From Chryseosolibacter sp035628595 (GTDB taxonomy: Bacteria > Bacteroidota > Bacteroidia > Cytophagales > Cyclobacteriaceae), in assembly GCA_035628595.1 (NCBI GenBank), contig DASPJN010000119.1, positions 1 to 42,936 on the forward strand: 42,936 nucleotides of DNA. The letters run 5' to 3'. Below the pieces are notes generated by a model. That model was not told the origin of the DNA. It saw only the letters and a program-made list of their open reading frames with translations, and searched no databases. Numbering within the stretch: the first letter of the stretch is position 1; each line of letters opens with the position of its first letter. The translations under genes were made by a program, and so were the position numbers. This document shows, in pieces, positions 16,947-24,354 of the stretch.

Positions 16947-17741
16947 ATGAAATCTTATCTGGAGCTGGCAAAACATATCCTTGACAACGGTGTAAAAAAA
17001 ACCGACCGCACCGGAACCGGAACAATTTCGGTGTTTGGCGCCCAGCTTCGATTTAATCTGCAGGAGGGATTTCCGCTGGTCACCACAAAAAAACTCCATT
17101 TGCGGTCGATCATTCACGAACTGCTCTGGTTTCTTAGTGGTGACACAAATATTAAATACCTGAACGACAACGGTGTTAGCATCTGGAACGAGTGGGCGGA
17201 TGAGAACGGTGAACTCGGCCCGGTTTATGGGCATCAATGGCGAAGTTGGCCTGCTCCGGACGGGCGGTCAATTGATCAGATTTCGCAAGTGTTAACGCAG
17301 ATCAGGCAAAAACCTGACTCGCGCAGACATATAGTTTCGGCCTGGAACCCGGCAGAAGTTGATAAAATGGCGTTGCCACCATGTCATGCGCTGTTCCAAT
17401 TTTATGTTGCTGATGGTAAGCTGTCGTGTCAGTTATATCAGCGAAGTGCTGACTATTTCCTGGGCGTTCCGTTCAACATCGCGTCGTATGCGTTGCTCAC
17501 TCACATGGTTGCCCAGCAGTGCGATCTCTTGCCTGGAGATTTTGTTTGGACGGGCGGAGATGTTCATCTGTACCTTAACCACCTCGAGCAGGTTCAACTA
17601 CAGCTTACCCGCGAACCATTCGCGCTTCCGACATTAAATATCAAGCGCAAACCTGATAATGTTTTCAGTTATAAGTTTGAAGATTTTGAGATCCTTAATT
17701 ATCAATCGCATCCTTCAATCAAAGCGCCGATTGCAGTTTAA
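16947..17741 (+). CDS. thyA: Thymidylate synthase
   Basis: ThyA methylates dUMP to dTMP using methylene-tetrahydrofolate. The 264-aa protein has the same length as the E. coli enzyme. It shows the N-terminal DRTGTGTISVFGAQLRF (20-36), the active-site cysteine Cys146 in ALPPCHALFQF, the arginine pair SRRHIVSAWNP (125-135), QRSADYFLGVPFNIASYALL, and a C-terminal PIAV typical of the family. It begins at ATG 16947. The next gene, 16 bp downstream, is a MORN-type lipoprotein rather than the dihydrofolate reductase that often follows thyA. Confidence 0.98.
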   Translation: MKSYLELAKHILDNGVKKTDRTGTGTISVFGAQLRFNLQEGFPLVTTKKLHLRSIIHELLWFLSGDTNIKYLNDNGVSIWNEWADENGELGPVYGHQWRSWPAPDGRSIDQISQVLTQIRQKPDSRRHIVSAWNPAEVDKMALPPCHALFQFYVADGKLSCQLYQRSADYFLGVPFNIASYALLTHMVAQQCDLLPGDFVWTGGDVHLYLNHLEQVQLQLTREPFALPTLNIKRKPDNVFSYKFEDFEILNYQSHPSIKAPIAV

Positions 17742-17757
17742 TCGTTATTTCCCTTCG

Positions 17758-18513
17758 ATGTTTATGCGTCATAAGTACTCTTTACAACTCACATGGATAT
17801 TTCTCATTCTCCTTACAGCTGTGTTCTTCGGATGTAGTGGAACTAATGGAGGATCGGCTGACGGAAAATTGAATGGTCTGCACAAATATTATTACCCAGA
17901 AGGACAGCTTTACCTCGAAGTCCACTACAAGGACAGTATTGCGCATGGCATAACGAAGCAATATTTCAAAAACGGGCAGTTGTTTGAGGAGGTGAATTAT
18001 GTTAATGGTGCCAAGCATGGCATCCAGAAGCGATATTATGAAGATGGCGCTCTCTCCATGGAAACACCATACGATAGCGGGCGCCGCCATGGTATTGAGC
18101 GTAAATTCCGAAAAGACGGAACCAAAGCGTATGAAGCTCCTTACCATTACGACAATGCATGTATTGGATTGAAAGAATATTATTTAAGTGGCAACCCGGT
18201 TGAGAAATACCCGGAGATTATCATTACTCCTGAGGACAGGTTATTCGATAATTTCAGATACTCGCTAAGAATTTCCTTGAGCGAAAAGCATAAAGTGGAA
18301 TTTTTTGAAGGGACGCTCACGCAAGGAAAGTATGTAAGCGCTGATGCTGAAAAAATTTACATGGAAAACTCTTCAACAGCCAGAATTGATTATCCGCTTG
18401 GTCCCGGAGAATTTTTGATGAAGACGATTAATGTTATCGCGAAGGTGAAGACAGAACTCGGCAACACCTATATCACCCAGAAGAAGTATAATCTTGCCGT
18501 GGAAAACCGGTAA
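17758..18513 (+). CDS. MORN-repeat (YwqK-like) lipoprotein
   Basis: This 251-aa protein is read from ATG 17758 (ATG 17764 also possible); longer frames would run into thyA. The N-terminus is a lipoprotein signal with lipobox FFGC. Residues about 40-135 carry at least four MORN_2-type repeats of the pattern hGxxKxYYxxGxLxxExxY, e.g. LNGLHKYYYPEGQL, AHGITKQYFKNGQLFEE, KHGIQKRYYEDGALSME and RHGIERKFRKDGTKAYE. The C-terminal about 100 residues form an unassigned beta-rich domain. Such repeats are found in Bacteroidota surface lipoproteins and in the YwqK antitoxin, but no toxin partner is adjacent, so an antitoxin role is not supported. It is probably co-transcribed with thyA. Confidence 0.85.
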   Translation: MFMRHKYSLQLTWIFLILLTAVFFGCSGTNGGSADGKLNGLHKYYYPEGQLYLEVHYKDSIAHGITKQYFKNGQLFEEVNYVNGAKHGIQKRYYEDGALSMETPYDSGRRHGIERKFRKDGTKAYEAPYHYDNACIGLKEYYLSGNPVEKYPEIIITPEDRLFDNFRYSLRISLSEKHKVEFFEGTLTQGKYVSADAEKIYMENSSTARIDYPLGPGEFLMKTINVIAKVKTELGNTYITQKKYNLAVENR

Positions 18514-20067
18514 TTAATTTAACATCCGACTTCTCATTTTCAATTCGTAGTTGTCAGGCGAGATCGTAAGCCCCTGCATAACTACACCTTTAGCTTTACT
18601 TTGCTGACCTTTCTTGAAAAAAAATGCAGCCGCTGCTCCGTAGGATTTACCAACTGAGTAATGATCCAATTCGACATCCTGATGTTCCTTGTAAAACGAT
18701 TCGAACAGGAGCCGGTACTTTTCGCCATTCGCGGGATCACTCTCTTCATAATATCTTTGAAACTCCTTTAAGTATGCCAGTGAAAGCATTTCATTGAAGA
18801 TGTTGTTTTGCGAAAGAACAGGGTAACGTTCGCGGTAAGTCTCAAGGGTCGATAAGACTTCCGAATTTGGTTTGTTTCTAAAGTTTGATGAGGCAGTGCT
18901 AATGAAAATGCTGGTAGCCTGTAAATGATTCGGTTTCTGTGTCAGCGCATTTTCAAAATACGGCATTGCCTCGCGGTAACGCGCCTGATTGTAATAGAAC
19001 CGCCCGAGTTCATAATTATAGTTAAAATCAAGTTCGGACTTTAACGAAGCGTCAGTAATAAAATGCATCAGTCTATCGTAGTAGACTGAAAGCAGTTCCT
19101 TCTCTCCTTTGTTAAACAATATTTCCTGAATAGCATTTTGAAGATCGCCCTTGATCATTTCGGCAGTGATTCCGTACGCATCATAACGCGACAGTTTTCC
19201 CAAAAGAGTTGCGTGCGTTTCGTCGAACCTTTTATGATTTGTTAAAGCCTGCACTCCGGCTACCATGCTCAGATAACCGTTTCTTTCCGTTGGATAGAAC
19301 AAATAAGCTTTTTGGAATTGGTTGAAAGCTTCCGGAAAACGTTTTTCCTCAAGCAGATACAGGCCATCGTTGGCATACTGAATACCGGTTAACTGCAGAA
19401 GTGTAATGTTGCTTTGGTCACGGAAATAATACTTGTCGAACAGAGCGTCTGTGGATAAGGAATTGGCTTCACTCTGGCTTATCAACTTGCCAGCTTTCAT
19501 CATCTTTACGAAGTTCTCTTTCAGCTGTGGGTTGATTGTAGTGACAAAATTCAAGTTCGGCGCCGTTGCCTCGACGATCACTCTTTCCTGATCAGGATAA
19601 GCAATCAAATAAACATGATCGGGAGATTCCTTAATGTTAAATGGAATTTCCAGTTCGTGAAAAATGATTCCGTACAGTGCTGTGGCAGAAACACAATTAT
19701 AATACCCGCGATCAAAGATGTCCTCGAAACGGTTTTTATTCTCGTACTTTGACAGGAATGTCTCGTGTACCGCACTATACAGCGTTTTGACCTTCTTGTC
19801 GCTTTTTTTTGCTCTGAATTTGTCGTTGTTGTAGGTCGCAATAAAAGAATGGACTTTTTCCCTTGACGCGTTGATTGCATTTTCATTTAAGACCGCGCCA
19901 TTAGCAACGAACAACTTGAAATAGTCTGTTTTTTGATTCGTAAAATGATCGGTTAGGATTTGCTTCTCGAATTCTGAGTTGAAGACAAGTTCTTCCGGCC
20001 TTACCAGCTGTTTTTGAGCGGACAGAAGTGTTGGAAAAAGACAGAGAAGACAAAGGAGCTTTTTCAT
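18514..20067 (-). CDS. Exported transglutaminase-like/TPR protein
   Basis: A 517-aa protein read from the ATG at 20067 begins with a clean signal peptide (MKKLLCLLCLFPTLLSAQ); the much longer upstream frame is non-coding. Residues about 95-170 look like a transglutaminase-like papain fold: Cys125 in GYYNCVSATALYGIIF, His151 in DHVYLIAY and Glu166 in VEATAPN make a plausible triad. The rest (about 225-515) holds TPR helices such as DGLYLLEEKRFPEAFNQFQKAYLFYP and YNQARYREAMPYFENALTQK. It is probably periplasmic, either a protease/transglutaminase or a non-catalytic binder. A Bacteroidota promoter lies just upstream. I do not recognise a named gene. Confidence 0.82.
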   Translation of the reverse strand: MKKLLCLLCLFPTLLSAQKQLVRPEELVFNSEFEKQILTDHFTNQKTDYFKLFVANGAVLNENAINASREKVHSFIATYNNDKFRAKKSDKKVKTLYSAVHETFLSKYENKNRFEDIFDRGYYNCVSATALYGIIFHELEIPFNIKESPDHVYLIAYPDQERVIVEATAPNLNFVTTINPQLKENFVKMMKAGKLISQSEANSLSTDALFDKYYFRDQSNITLLQLTGIQYANDGLYLLEEKRFPEAFNQFQKAYLFYPTERNGYLSMVAGVQALTNHKRFDETHATLLGKLSRYDAYGITAEMIKGDLQNAIQEILFNKGEKELLSVYYDRLMHFITDASLKSELDFNYNYELGRFYYNQARYREAMPYFENALTQKPNHLQATSIFISTASSNFRNKPNSEVLSTLETYRERYPVLSQNNIFNEMLSLAYLKEFQRYYEESDPANGEKYRLLFESFYKEHQDVELDHYSVGKSYGAAAAFFFKKGQQSKAKGVVMQGLTISPDNYELKMRSRMLN

Positions 20068-20082
20068 TGATGGGGTTTTCGA

Positions 20083-20114
20083 CAAAATTAAAGTGGAGTC
20101 TGCCGAAATACAAC
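20083..20114 (-). promoter_or_regulatory. Promoter of the transglutaminase-like/TPR gene
   Basis: On the minus strand TAATTTTG (20090-20083) matches the -7 box TAnnTTTG exactly. GTTG (20114-20111), a partial -33 TTTG, lies 20 bp further upstream, the normal spacing. The start codon at 20067 is 15 bp beyond the box, so the leader would be very short. Confidence 0.65.
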
Positions 20115-20187
20115 TTCCCGGCTCATCATCTTGCAGGTTGTAAGTTTCTTTACAACTTTCGCCCTGAATGTGTAATACACAAATCTT

Positions 20188-20199
20188 TTTGTCGACAAA
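20188..20199. promoter_or_regulatory. 12-bp palindrome upstream of sdaAB
   Basis: TTTGTCGACAAA is a perfect 12-bp palindrome ending 18 bp before the sdaAB ATG. A related but imperfect sequence, TTTTGTCGAAAA on the minus strand, overlaps the divergent promoter near 20075-20086, which could point to one regulator acting on both genes. Chance in an AT-rich spacer cannot be excluded. Confidence 0.35.
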
Positions 20200-20217
20200 T
20201 TGCGTATTGAAGATCAA

Positions 20218-20895
20218 ATGGCAGAAAAAAGCAGCGTTTTTGATATGATAGGGCCGGTTATGATAGGCCCCTCGAGTTCTCACACGGCGGGTGTTGTCCG
20301 AATCGCGAGAACATCGTTGAAGCTTCTGGGTTCGCGGCCGGACCACGCCGAGATTACCTTTTATAATTCTTTTGCAAGAACATACGAAGGTCACGGAAGC
20401 GATCGGGCGATCATCGCCGGATTGCTTGATTTCAAGACTGACGATAAGCGAATTAAGGATGCTATCGACATTGCGAAAGCAGACGGCTTGAAGTATCAAT
20501 TTAAATCTGTCGGAAATGCCTCGGCGCTGCATCCAAATACGATAAGAGTTAAACTCACGAAAGGAGATCAACAGCTCGAGGTTATCGGAGAAAGCAAGGG
20601 TGGTGGTGTCATTAACATCGCTGAGATCAATGGCTTCAAAGCCGACATCAGTGCAAGCCTTCATACATTAATTATCACAGCTGGCGATGTTAAGGGTTCC
20701 ATTGCATTCATCTCCGATATATTGGCTCATGATGATTGCAACATTGCGACTATGTCCGTATCCCGGAAGGGAAAAAATGATGTCGCATGTCTCGTTATCG
20801 AAATGGATTCAGGTCTAAAGCCTGTAACATTAGAATACCTTCGGAGTCTTAGCTGGGTAAAGCAAGTTATTTACATACCGGATATCGATCGTTAA
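20218..20895 (+). CDS. sdaAB: L-serine ammonia-lyase, iron-sulfur type, beta subunit
   Basis: The beta subunit works with SdaAA, which carries the [4Fe-4S] cluster, to deaminate L-serine to pyruvate and ammonia. From ATG 20218 the protein is 225 aa; a TTG at 20200 would add six residues. It has the signature MIGPSSSHTAGVVRIA near the start, FARTYEGHGSDRAIIAGLL, HPNTIRV, GGGVINI and a C-terminal ACT domain (about 148-220). Length matches the two-subunit form, but no sdaAA gene is in the window. It is followed after 6 bp by a TolC-like gene, so an operon with an efflux system is likely. Confidence 0.92.
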   Translation: MAEKSSVFDMIGPVMIGPSSSHTAGVVRIARTSLKLLGSRPDHAEITFYNSFARTYEGHGSDRAIIAGLLDFKTDDKRIKDAIDIAKADGLKYQFKSVGNASALHPNTIRVKLTKGDQQLEVIGESKGGGVINIAEINGFKADISASLHTLIITAGDVKGSIAFISDILAHDDCNIATMSVSRKGKNDVACLVIEMDSGLKPVTLEYLRSLSWVKQVIYIPDIDR

Positions 20896-20901
20896 TAATC
20901 A

Positions 20902-22359
20902 ATGAGAACCAGAATTTTACTATTAAGTGTCCTGTTGGCGATTTCGGGCGTTCCGGCCTTTAGCCAACAGCAGGAGTCAGCCGTCAGACTTTGGACTTTA
21001 AAAGAGTGCATAGATTATGCGCTGTCTCATAACCTGAATGTCAAGCGAGGTGAGCTTCAAGTCGAACTAAGTGAAGTGAACTTCACGCAGGCAAAAATGA
21101 ATTTGTTGCCATCGGCGAATGCGAGCGCTTCCTACGGCTACAATTGGGGCAGGGGTCTCGACCCTGTAACTAACCAATTTGTGTCTTCGCAACGTAACAA
21201 CGTTAGCAGCCTGAATGCCAATGGCTCGCTCACGCTATTCAATGGGCTTCGCGTACAAAACAGTATCAAGCAGGGACGGCATGACGTTGCCGCTTCGGAG
21301 AAAGATCTGGCAAAGGCCAGAAATGATGCATCGCTTCTCGTTGCTAACAATTTTATCAATGTTGTATTTAATAAGGAGCAGGTTGAAAATGCGTCATTGC
21401 AGCTTGCATCAAGTCAGCAGCAACTTGACCGTACCAGGATACAGGTTGACCTTGGCGCGCTTCCATTATCGGAGAAATTAAACCTGGAAGCGCAGGTCGC
21501 GACGAACGAACTCAATTTGGTAAATCAGCAAAATGCGCTTGCGTTGTCAATTCTTCAGCTGAAGCAAGCTATGCAGATGCAAGCGTCGGAAGAACTTGAC
21601 GTTGAAATTCCGGCGTTAGAGCCACAGGATCTTATTCTGGATCAGGATCGTGACGAGGTATATGGAATCGCCCGCGAGATAATGCCCGAAGTGAAAAGCA
21701 GCAAACTTAAAATTGAAAGCTCTTACTATGCAATGAAAGTTGCGAAAGGCGCTTTGGTGCCGCGACTTACCCTGAACGGTTCATTGAATACAAACTATTC
21801 AAAGAACTCCGAGTCTCAGTTTGTTTCTGATGGCGGTTTTACGCTTGGTACCTCTCCACTGGGATACGCGCAGGACGGCGCCACACAAATACCGGTTTAT
21901 GGAATCCGCCCAACCGGGGCCATATCGGATGTATATATGTTTGATGACCAGGTGAAGGATAACCTGTACAAATCAGTTGGTTTTCAATTAACAATTCCGA
22001 TTTTCAACAATTATACGTCCCGCGCATCTTTCCAACGGTCTGTGATCTCAAACGAACAGGCGAAGATCAACGCGCAGGAAATAGACAATACGTTACGCCA
22101 GAATATTGAGACGGCTTATAATGATGCGATCGCTGCCTCCAAGAGTTATCAATCCGCCCTTAAGCAGGTGACGGCGCGTGACGAAGCATTCAGGATGATG
22201 AAGCAACGTCATGACATCGGCGCTGCCAATTATGTTGAATATCAGGTAGCGGAGAATAACCTGTTTCAGGCAAAGAGCGACCTGGCTAGAGCGAAATACA
22301 ATTACATCTTCAGAAAAAAGTTACTTGATTTCTATCAGGGAAAACCACTAGACTACTAA
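20902..22359 (+). CDS. TolC-family outer-membrane efflux protein
   Basis: This 485-aa outer-membrane channel protein has a signal peptide (MRTRILLLSVLLAISGVPAFSQ) and the two OEP repeats of long periplasmic helices and short beta segments. The first has LKECIDYALSHNLNVKRGEL, FTQAKMNLLPSANASASYGYNWG and SLNANGSLTLFNGL; the second has MKVAKGALVPRLTLNGSLNT, VGFQLTIPIFNNY and RQNIETAYNDAIAA. These match TolC/OprM-like proteins of Bacteroidota. It stands between sdaAB (6 bp) and the adaptor gene (16 bp) and supplies the outer-membrane part of a tripartite exporter. Confidence 0.94.
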   Translation: MRTRILLLSVLLAISGVPAFSQQQESAVRLWTLKECIDYALSHNLNVKRGELQVELSEVNFTQAKMNLLPSANASASYGYNWGRGLDPVTNQFVSSQRNNVSSLNANGSLTLFNGLRVQNSIKQGRHDVAASEKDLAKARNDASLLVANNFINVVFNKEQVENASLQLASSQQQLDRTRIQVDLGALPLSEKLNLEAQVATNELNLVNQQNALALSILQLKQAMQMQASEELDVEIPALEPQDLILDQDRDEVYGIAREIMPEVKSSKLKIESSYYAMKVAKGALVPRLTLNGSLNTNYSKNSESQFVSDGGFTLGTSPLGYAQDGATQIPVYGIRPTGAISDVYMFDDQVKDNLYKSVGFQLTIPIFNNYTSRASFQRSVISNEQAKINAQEIDNTLRQNIETAYNDAIAASKSYQSALKQVTARDEAFRMMKQRHDIGAANYVEYQVAENNLFQAKSDLARAKYNYIFRKKLLDFYQGKPLDY

Positions 22360-22375
22360 TACTCCAACATTTTTC

Positions 22376-23758
22376 ATGGCAAAGAAAACCCAAAAATCGA
22401 ACAAGTTAATTTACTGGCTCATTGGTGCCGTAGGATTTCTTCTTGTATTCATAATCATAGGAAAGTCGGCGGGCTGGATTGGAAAACCAAAAGAGCTGGA
22501 AGTGGAGCTTGCAAAAGCAGACAGGGTAACGATCGTCGAAAAAGTTAGCGCATCCGGCACTGTTCAACCTGTAACGGAAGTAAAAATTGCCCCTGAAGTT
22601 TCAGGAGAGATCATCGAACTTGTGATCGAAGAAGGCGACTCAGTGACGAAGGGACAAATGCTTGTTAAAATTCGTCCTGATACATGGCAAAGTCAGCTCG
22701 ATCGCGCGGAGGCAGGCCTCAGCCAGCAGCGGGCAATGCTTGAGCAATCTATTGCATCATTACAAAGATCGAAGGCAACATTTGTACGCGCTGAAATGGA
22801 TTATCAACGCCAGGAAAAACTTTGGAAAGAGAAAGTGATTTCAGAGGCTGACTGGCAGCTTGCCCAACAAAACTACAAGGTTGCGAAGAGTGATCTCGCA
22901 TCTGCAGAGCAATCTGTTGAGGCATCTGAGTCGATTATTAAAAGTACAGAAGCATCTCTTCGCGAGGCCCGCGAGAATTTTAGAAAGACTTCTGTGGTTG
23001 CGCCGATGAACGGAATTGTGTCAAAGCTTATCGTAAAGAAAGGCGAACGGGTAGTTGGAACCGCGACGATGGCGGGAACAGAAATGCTCCGCATTGCAGA
23101 TCTGAATACGATGGAAGTGCGTGTGAATGTAAACGAAAATGATATTGTGCGGGTAGCTGTCGGTGATACTGCGTTGATTGATGTTGACGCATACGCGAAC
23201 ATGAACAAGCAATTCAAAGGAATCGTCACATTGATCGCAAATACGGCAAAGGATAAAGTTTCAGCTGATGCCATCACTGAGTTCGAGGTTCGCATCCTGA
23301 TCCTTAATTCTTCTTATCAGGATCTTGTTAAAGAAGGCAATAGGTTTCCTTTTCGACCCGGCATGACCGCAAGTGTTGATATCATTACAACAACAAAAGA
23401 AAATGCACTGGCGGTACCACTCGCAGCCGTTACTACTAGAAATCCGGACGAAGAGCAAGCAGAAGACAAGGATGACGATGGGGATGGCCCACCGAAAGTG
23501 ACTAACGACAATAAACCAGTAAAAAAGGAGGAGAATAAAGTAGTTGTGTTTGTCAACGATAATGGGGTTGCAAAGATGGTGGAAGTAAAAACCGGCATCA
23601 GCGATTATGACAACATCGAGATATTATCAGGCATCAACGATAGTACGCAGGTTGTAACCGGACCATTCCTACTCGTTTCAAAGCGCCTGAAGGATGGGGA
23701 CAAAGTCCGGCCGGCCGAAGAAAAGGACGATTCGAATAAAGGCTCCGCAACGAAATAG
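22376..23758 (+). CDS. Periplasmic adaptor of a tripartite efflux pump (HlyD/MacA type)
   Basis: This 460-aa adaptor has one N-terminal membrane helix (about 12-28). A biotinyl-lipoyl half-domain follows (KIAPEVSGEIIELVIEEGDSVTKGQMLVKI), then an alpha-helical hairpin (about 105-200), the second lipoyl half (VVAPMNGIVSKLIVKKGERV) and beta-barrel domains (FRPGMTASVDI). A strongly acidic, low-complexity insert with Asp/Glu/Lys (about 360-388, including DKDDDGDGPP) interrupts the membrane-proximal domain and is unusual in length. The long hairpin favours an ABC (MacB-type) or RND partner. No inner-membrane pump follows: a strong terminator comes directly after the stop codon. Confidence 0.94.
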   Translation: MAKKTQKSNKLIYWLIGAVGFLLVFIIIGKSAGWIGKPKELEVELAKADRVTIVEKVSASGTVQPVTEVKIAPEVSGEIIELVIEEGDSVTKGQMLVKIRPDTWQSQLDRAEAGLSQQRAMLEQSIASLQRSKATFVRAEMDYQRQEKLWKEKVISEADWQLAQQNYKVAKSDLASAEQSVEASESIIKSTEASLREARENFRKTSVVAPMNGIVSKLIVKKGERVVGTATMAGTEMLRIADLNTMEVRVNVNENDIVRVAVGDTALIDVDAYANMNKQFKGIVTLIANTAKDKVSADAITEFEVRILILNSSYQDLVKEGNRFPFRPGMTASVDIITTTKENALAVPLAAVTTRNPDEEQAEDKDDDGDGPPKVTNDNKPVKKEENKVVVFVNDNGVAKMVEVKTGISDYDNIEILSGINDSTQVVTGPFLLVSKRLKDGDKVRPAEEKDDSNKGSATK

Positions 23759-23760
23759 CT

Positions 23761-23788
23761 AAAAGCCCCGAAATCTCGGGGCTTTTTT
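23761..23788 (+). terminator. Intrinsic terminator after the adaptor gene
   Basis: An 11-bp perfect stem AAAAGCCCCGA/TCGGGGCTTTT (23761-23771 with 23776-23786), a 4-nt loop and a run of T. It starts 2 bp after the stop codon and closes the sdaAB-tolC-adaptor transcript. Confidence 0.95.
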
Positions 23789-23817
23789 ATTAATATTGTT
23801 CCTTTGTCTTGTCGTTT

Positions 23818-24354
23818 ATGATTCAACACCCATGGCATGAGGTATCGCCCGGCATTAACCCTCCCTTCGAGGTTAATGCATTGATTGAAATTCCCCGGGG
23901 TTCTCGTGCAAAATATGAGATCGACAAGAAAAGCGGATTAATTAAACTTGATCGCGTCATCTATGCGTCGATGTATTACCCTTTGAATTATGGCTTTATT
24001 CCGCAAACCATGGGAGAAGATCATGATCCGCTTGATATCGTTGTACTTACACAAGTGTCGGTTGTTCCGATGTGCCTGATTCCCTCCAAAGTAATAGGCG
24101 TTATGCAAATGGTTGATAGGGGAGAGGCCGACGACAAGATCATTGCGGTTGCGGCAGACGATCCCAGTGTCAGCGAGTACACTGATATTATTGATCTTCC
24201 AGAATATCTAAAGTCAGAGTTAATCCACTTTTTTGAAAACTATAAGACACTTGAGAATAAGAAAGTAGTGATTGATCAATTCCTTTCGAAAGAAGTTGCG
24301 CATAAGATTATCATCAGCAGCATGGAAGCGTATAAGCATCATCAGTGGCCATGA
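23818..24354 (+). CDS. ppa: Inorganic pyrophosphatase (family I)
   Basis: This enzyme hydrolyses pyrophosphate to phosphate in the cytoplasm, pulling biosynthetic reactions forward. From ATG 23818 it is 178 aa (a TTG at 23809 would add three). Family I motifs are present: VNALIEIPRGSRAKYEID, YPLNYGFIPQT, the metal-binding EDHDPLDIVVLT, VIGVMQMVDRGEADDKIIAV and HFFENYKTLE. The stop overlaps the ATG of the following glycosyltransferase (ATGA), so the two are translationally coupled. That is sensible because sugar-nucleotide formation releases pyrophosphate. Confidence 0.97.
   Translation: MIQHPWHEVSPGINPPFEVNALIEIPRGSRAKYEIDKKSGLIKLDRVIYASMYYPLNYGFIPQTMGEDHDPLDIVVLTQVSVVPMCLIPSKVIGVMQMVDRGEADDKIIAVAADDPSVSEYTDIIDLPEYLKSELIHFFENYKTLENKKVVIDQFLSKEVAHKIIISSMEAYKHHQWP

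Noticed and set aside
16872..17237. 121-aa minus-strand open frame
   Set aside because: It is antisense to the start of thyA and carries no domain.
17659..17757. N-terminal extension of the MORN lipoprotein into thyA
   Set aside because: It overlaps the conserved thyA end, and the lipoprotein signal starts only at 17758-17764.
17758..18513. MORN/YwqK-like protein as antitoxin of a toxin-antitoxin pair
   Set aside because: It has a lipoprotein signal and no toxin-like gene is adjacent.
18514..20664. A 716-aa reading frame extending the transglutaminase-like/TPR gene upstream
   Set aside because: The first about 200 residues are antisense to sdaAB and have no protein-like character; a signal peptide begins at ATG 20067, preceded by a good promoter.
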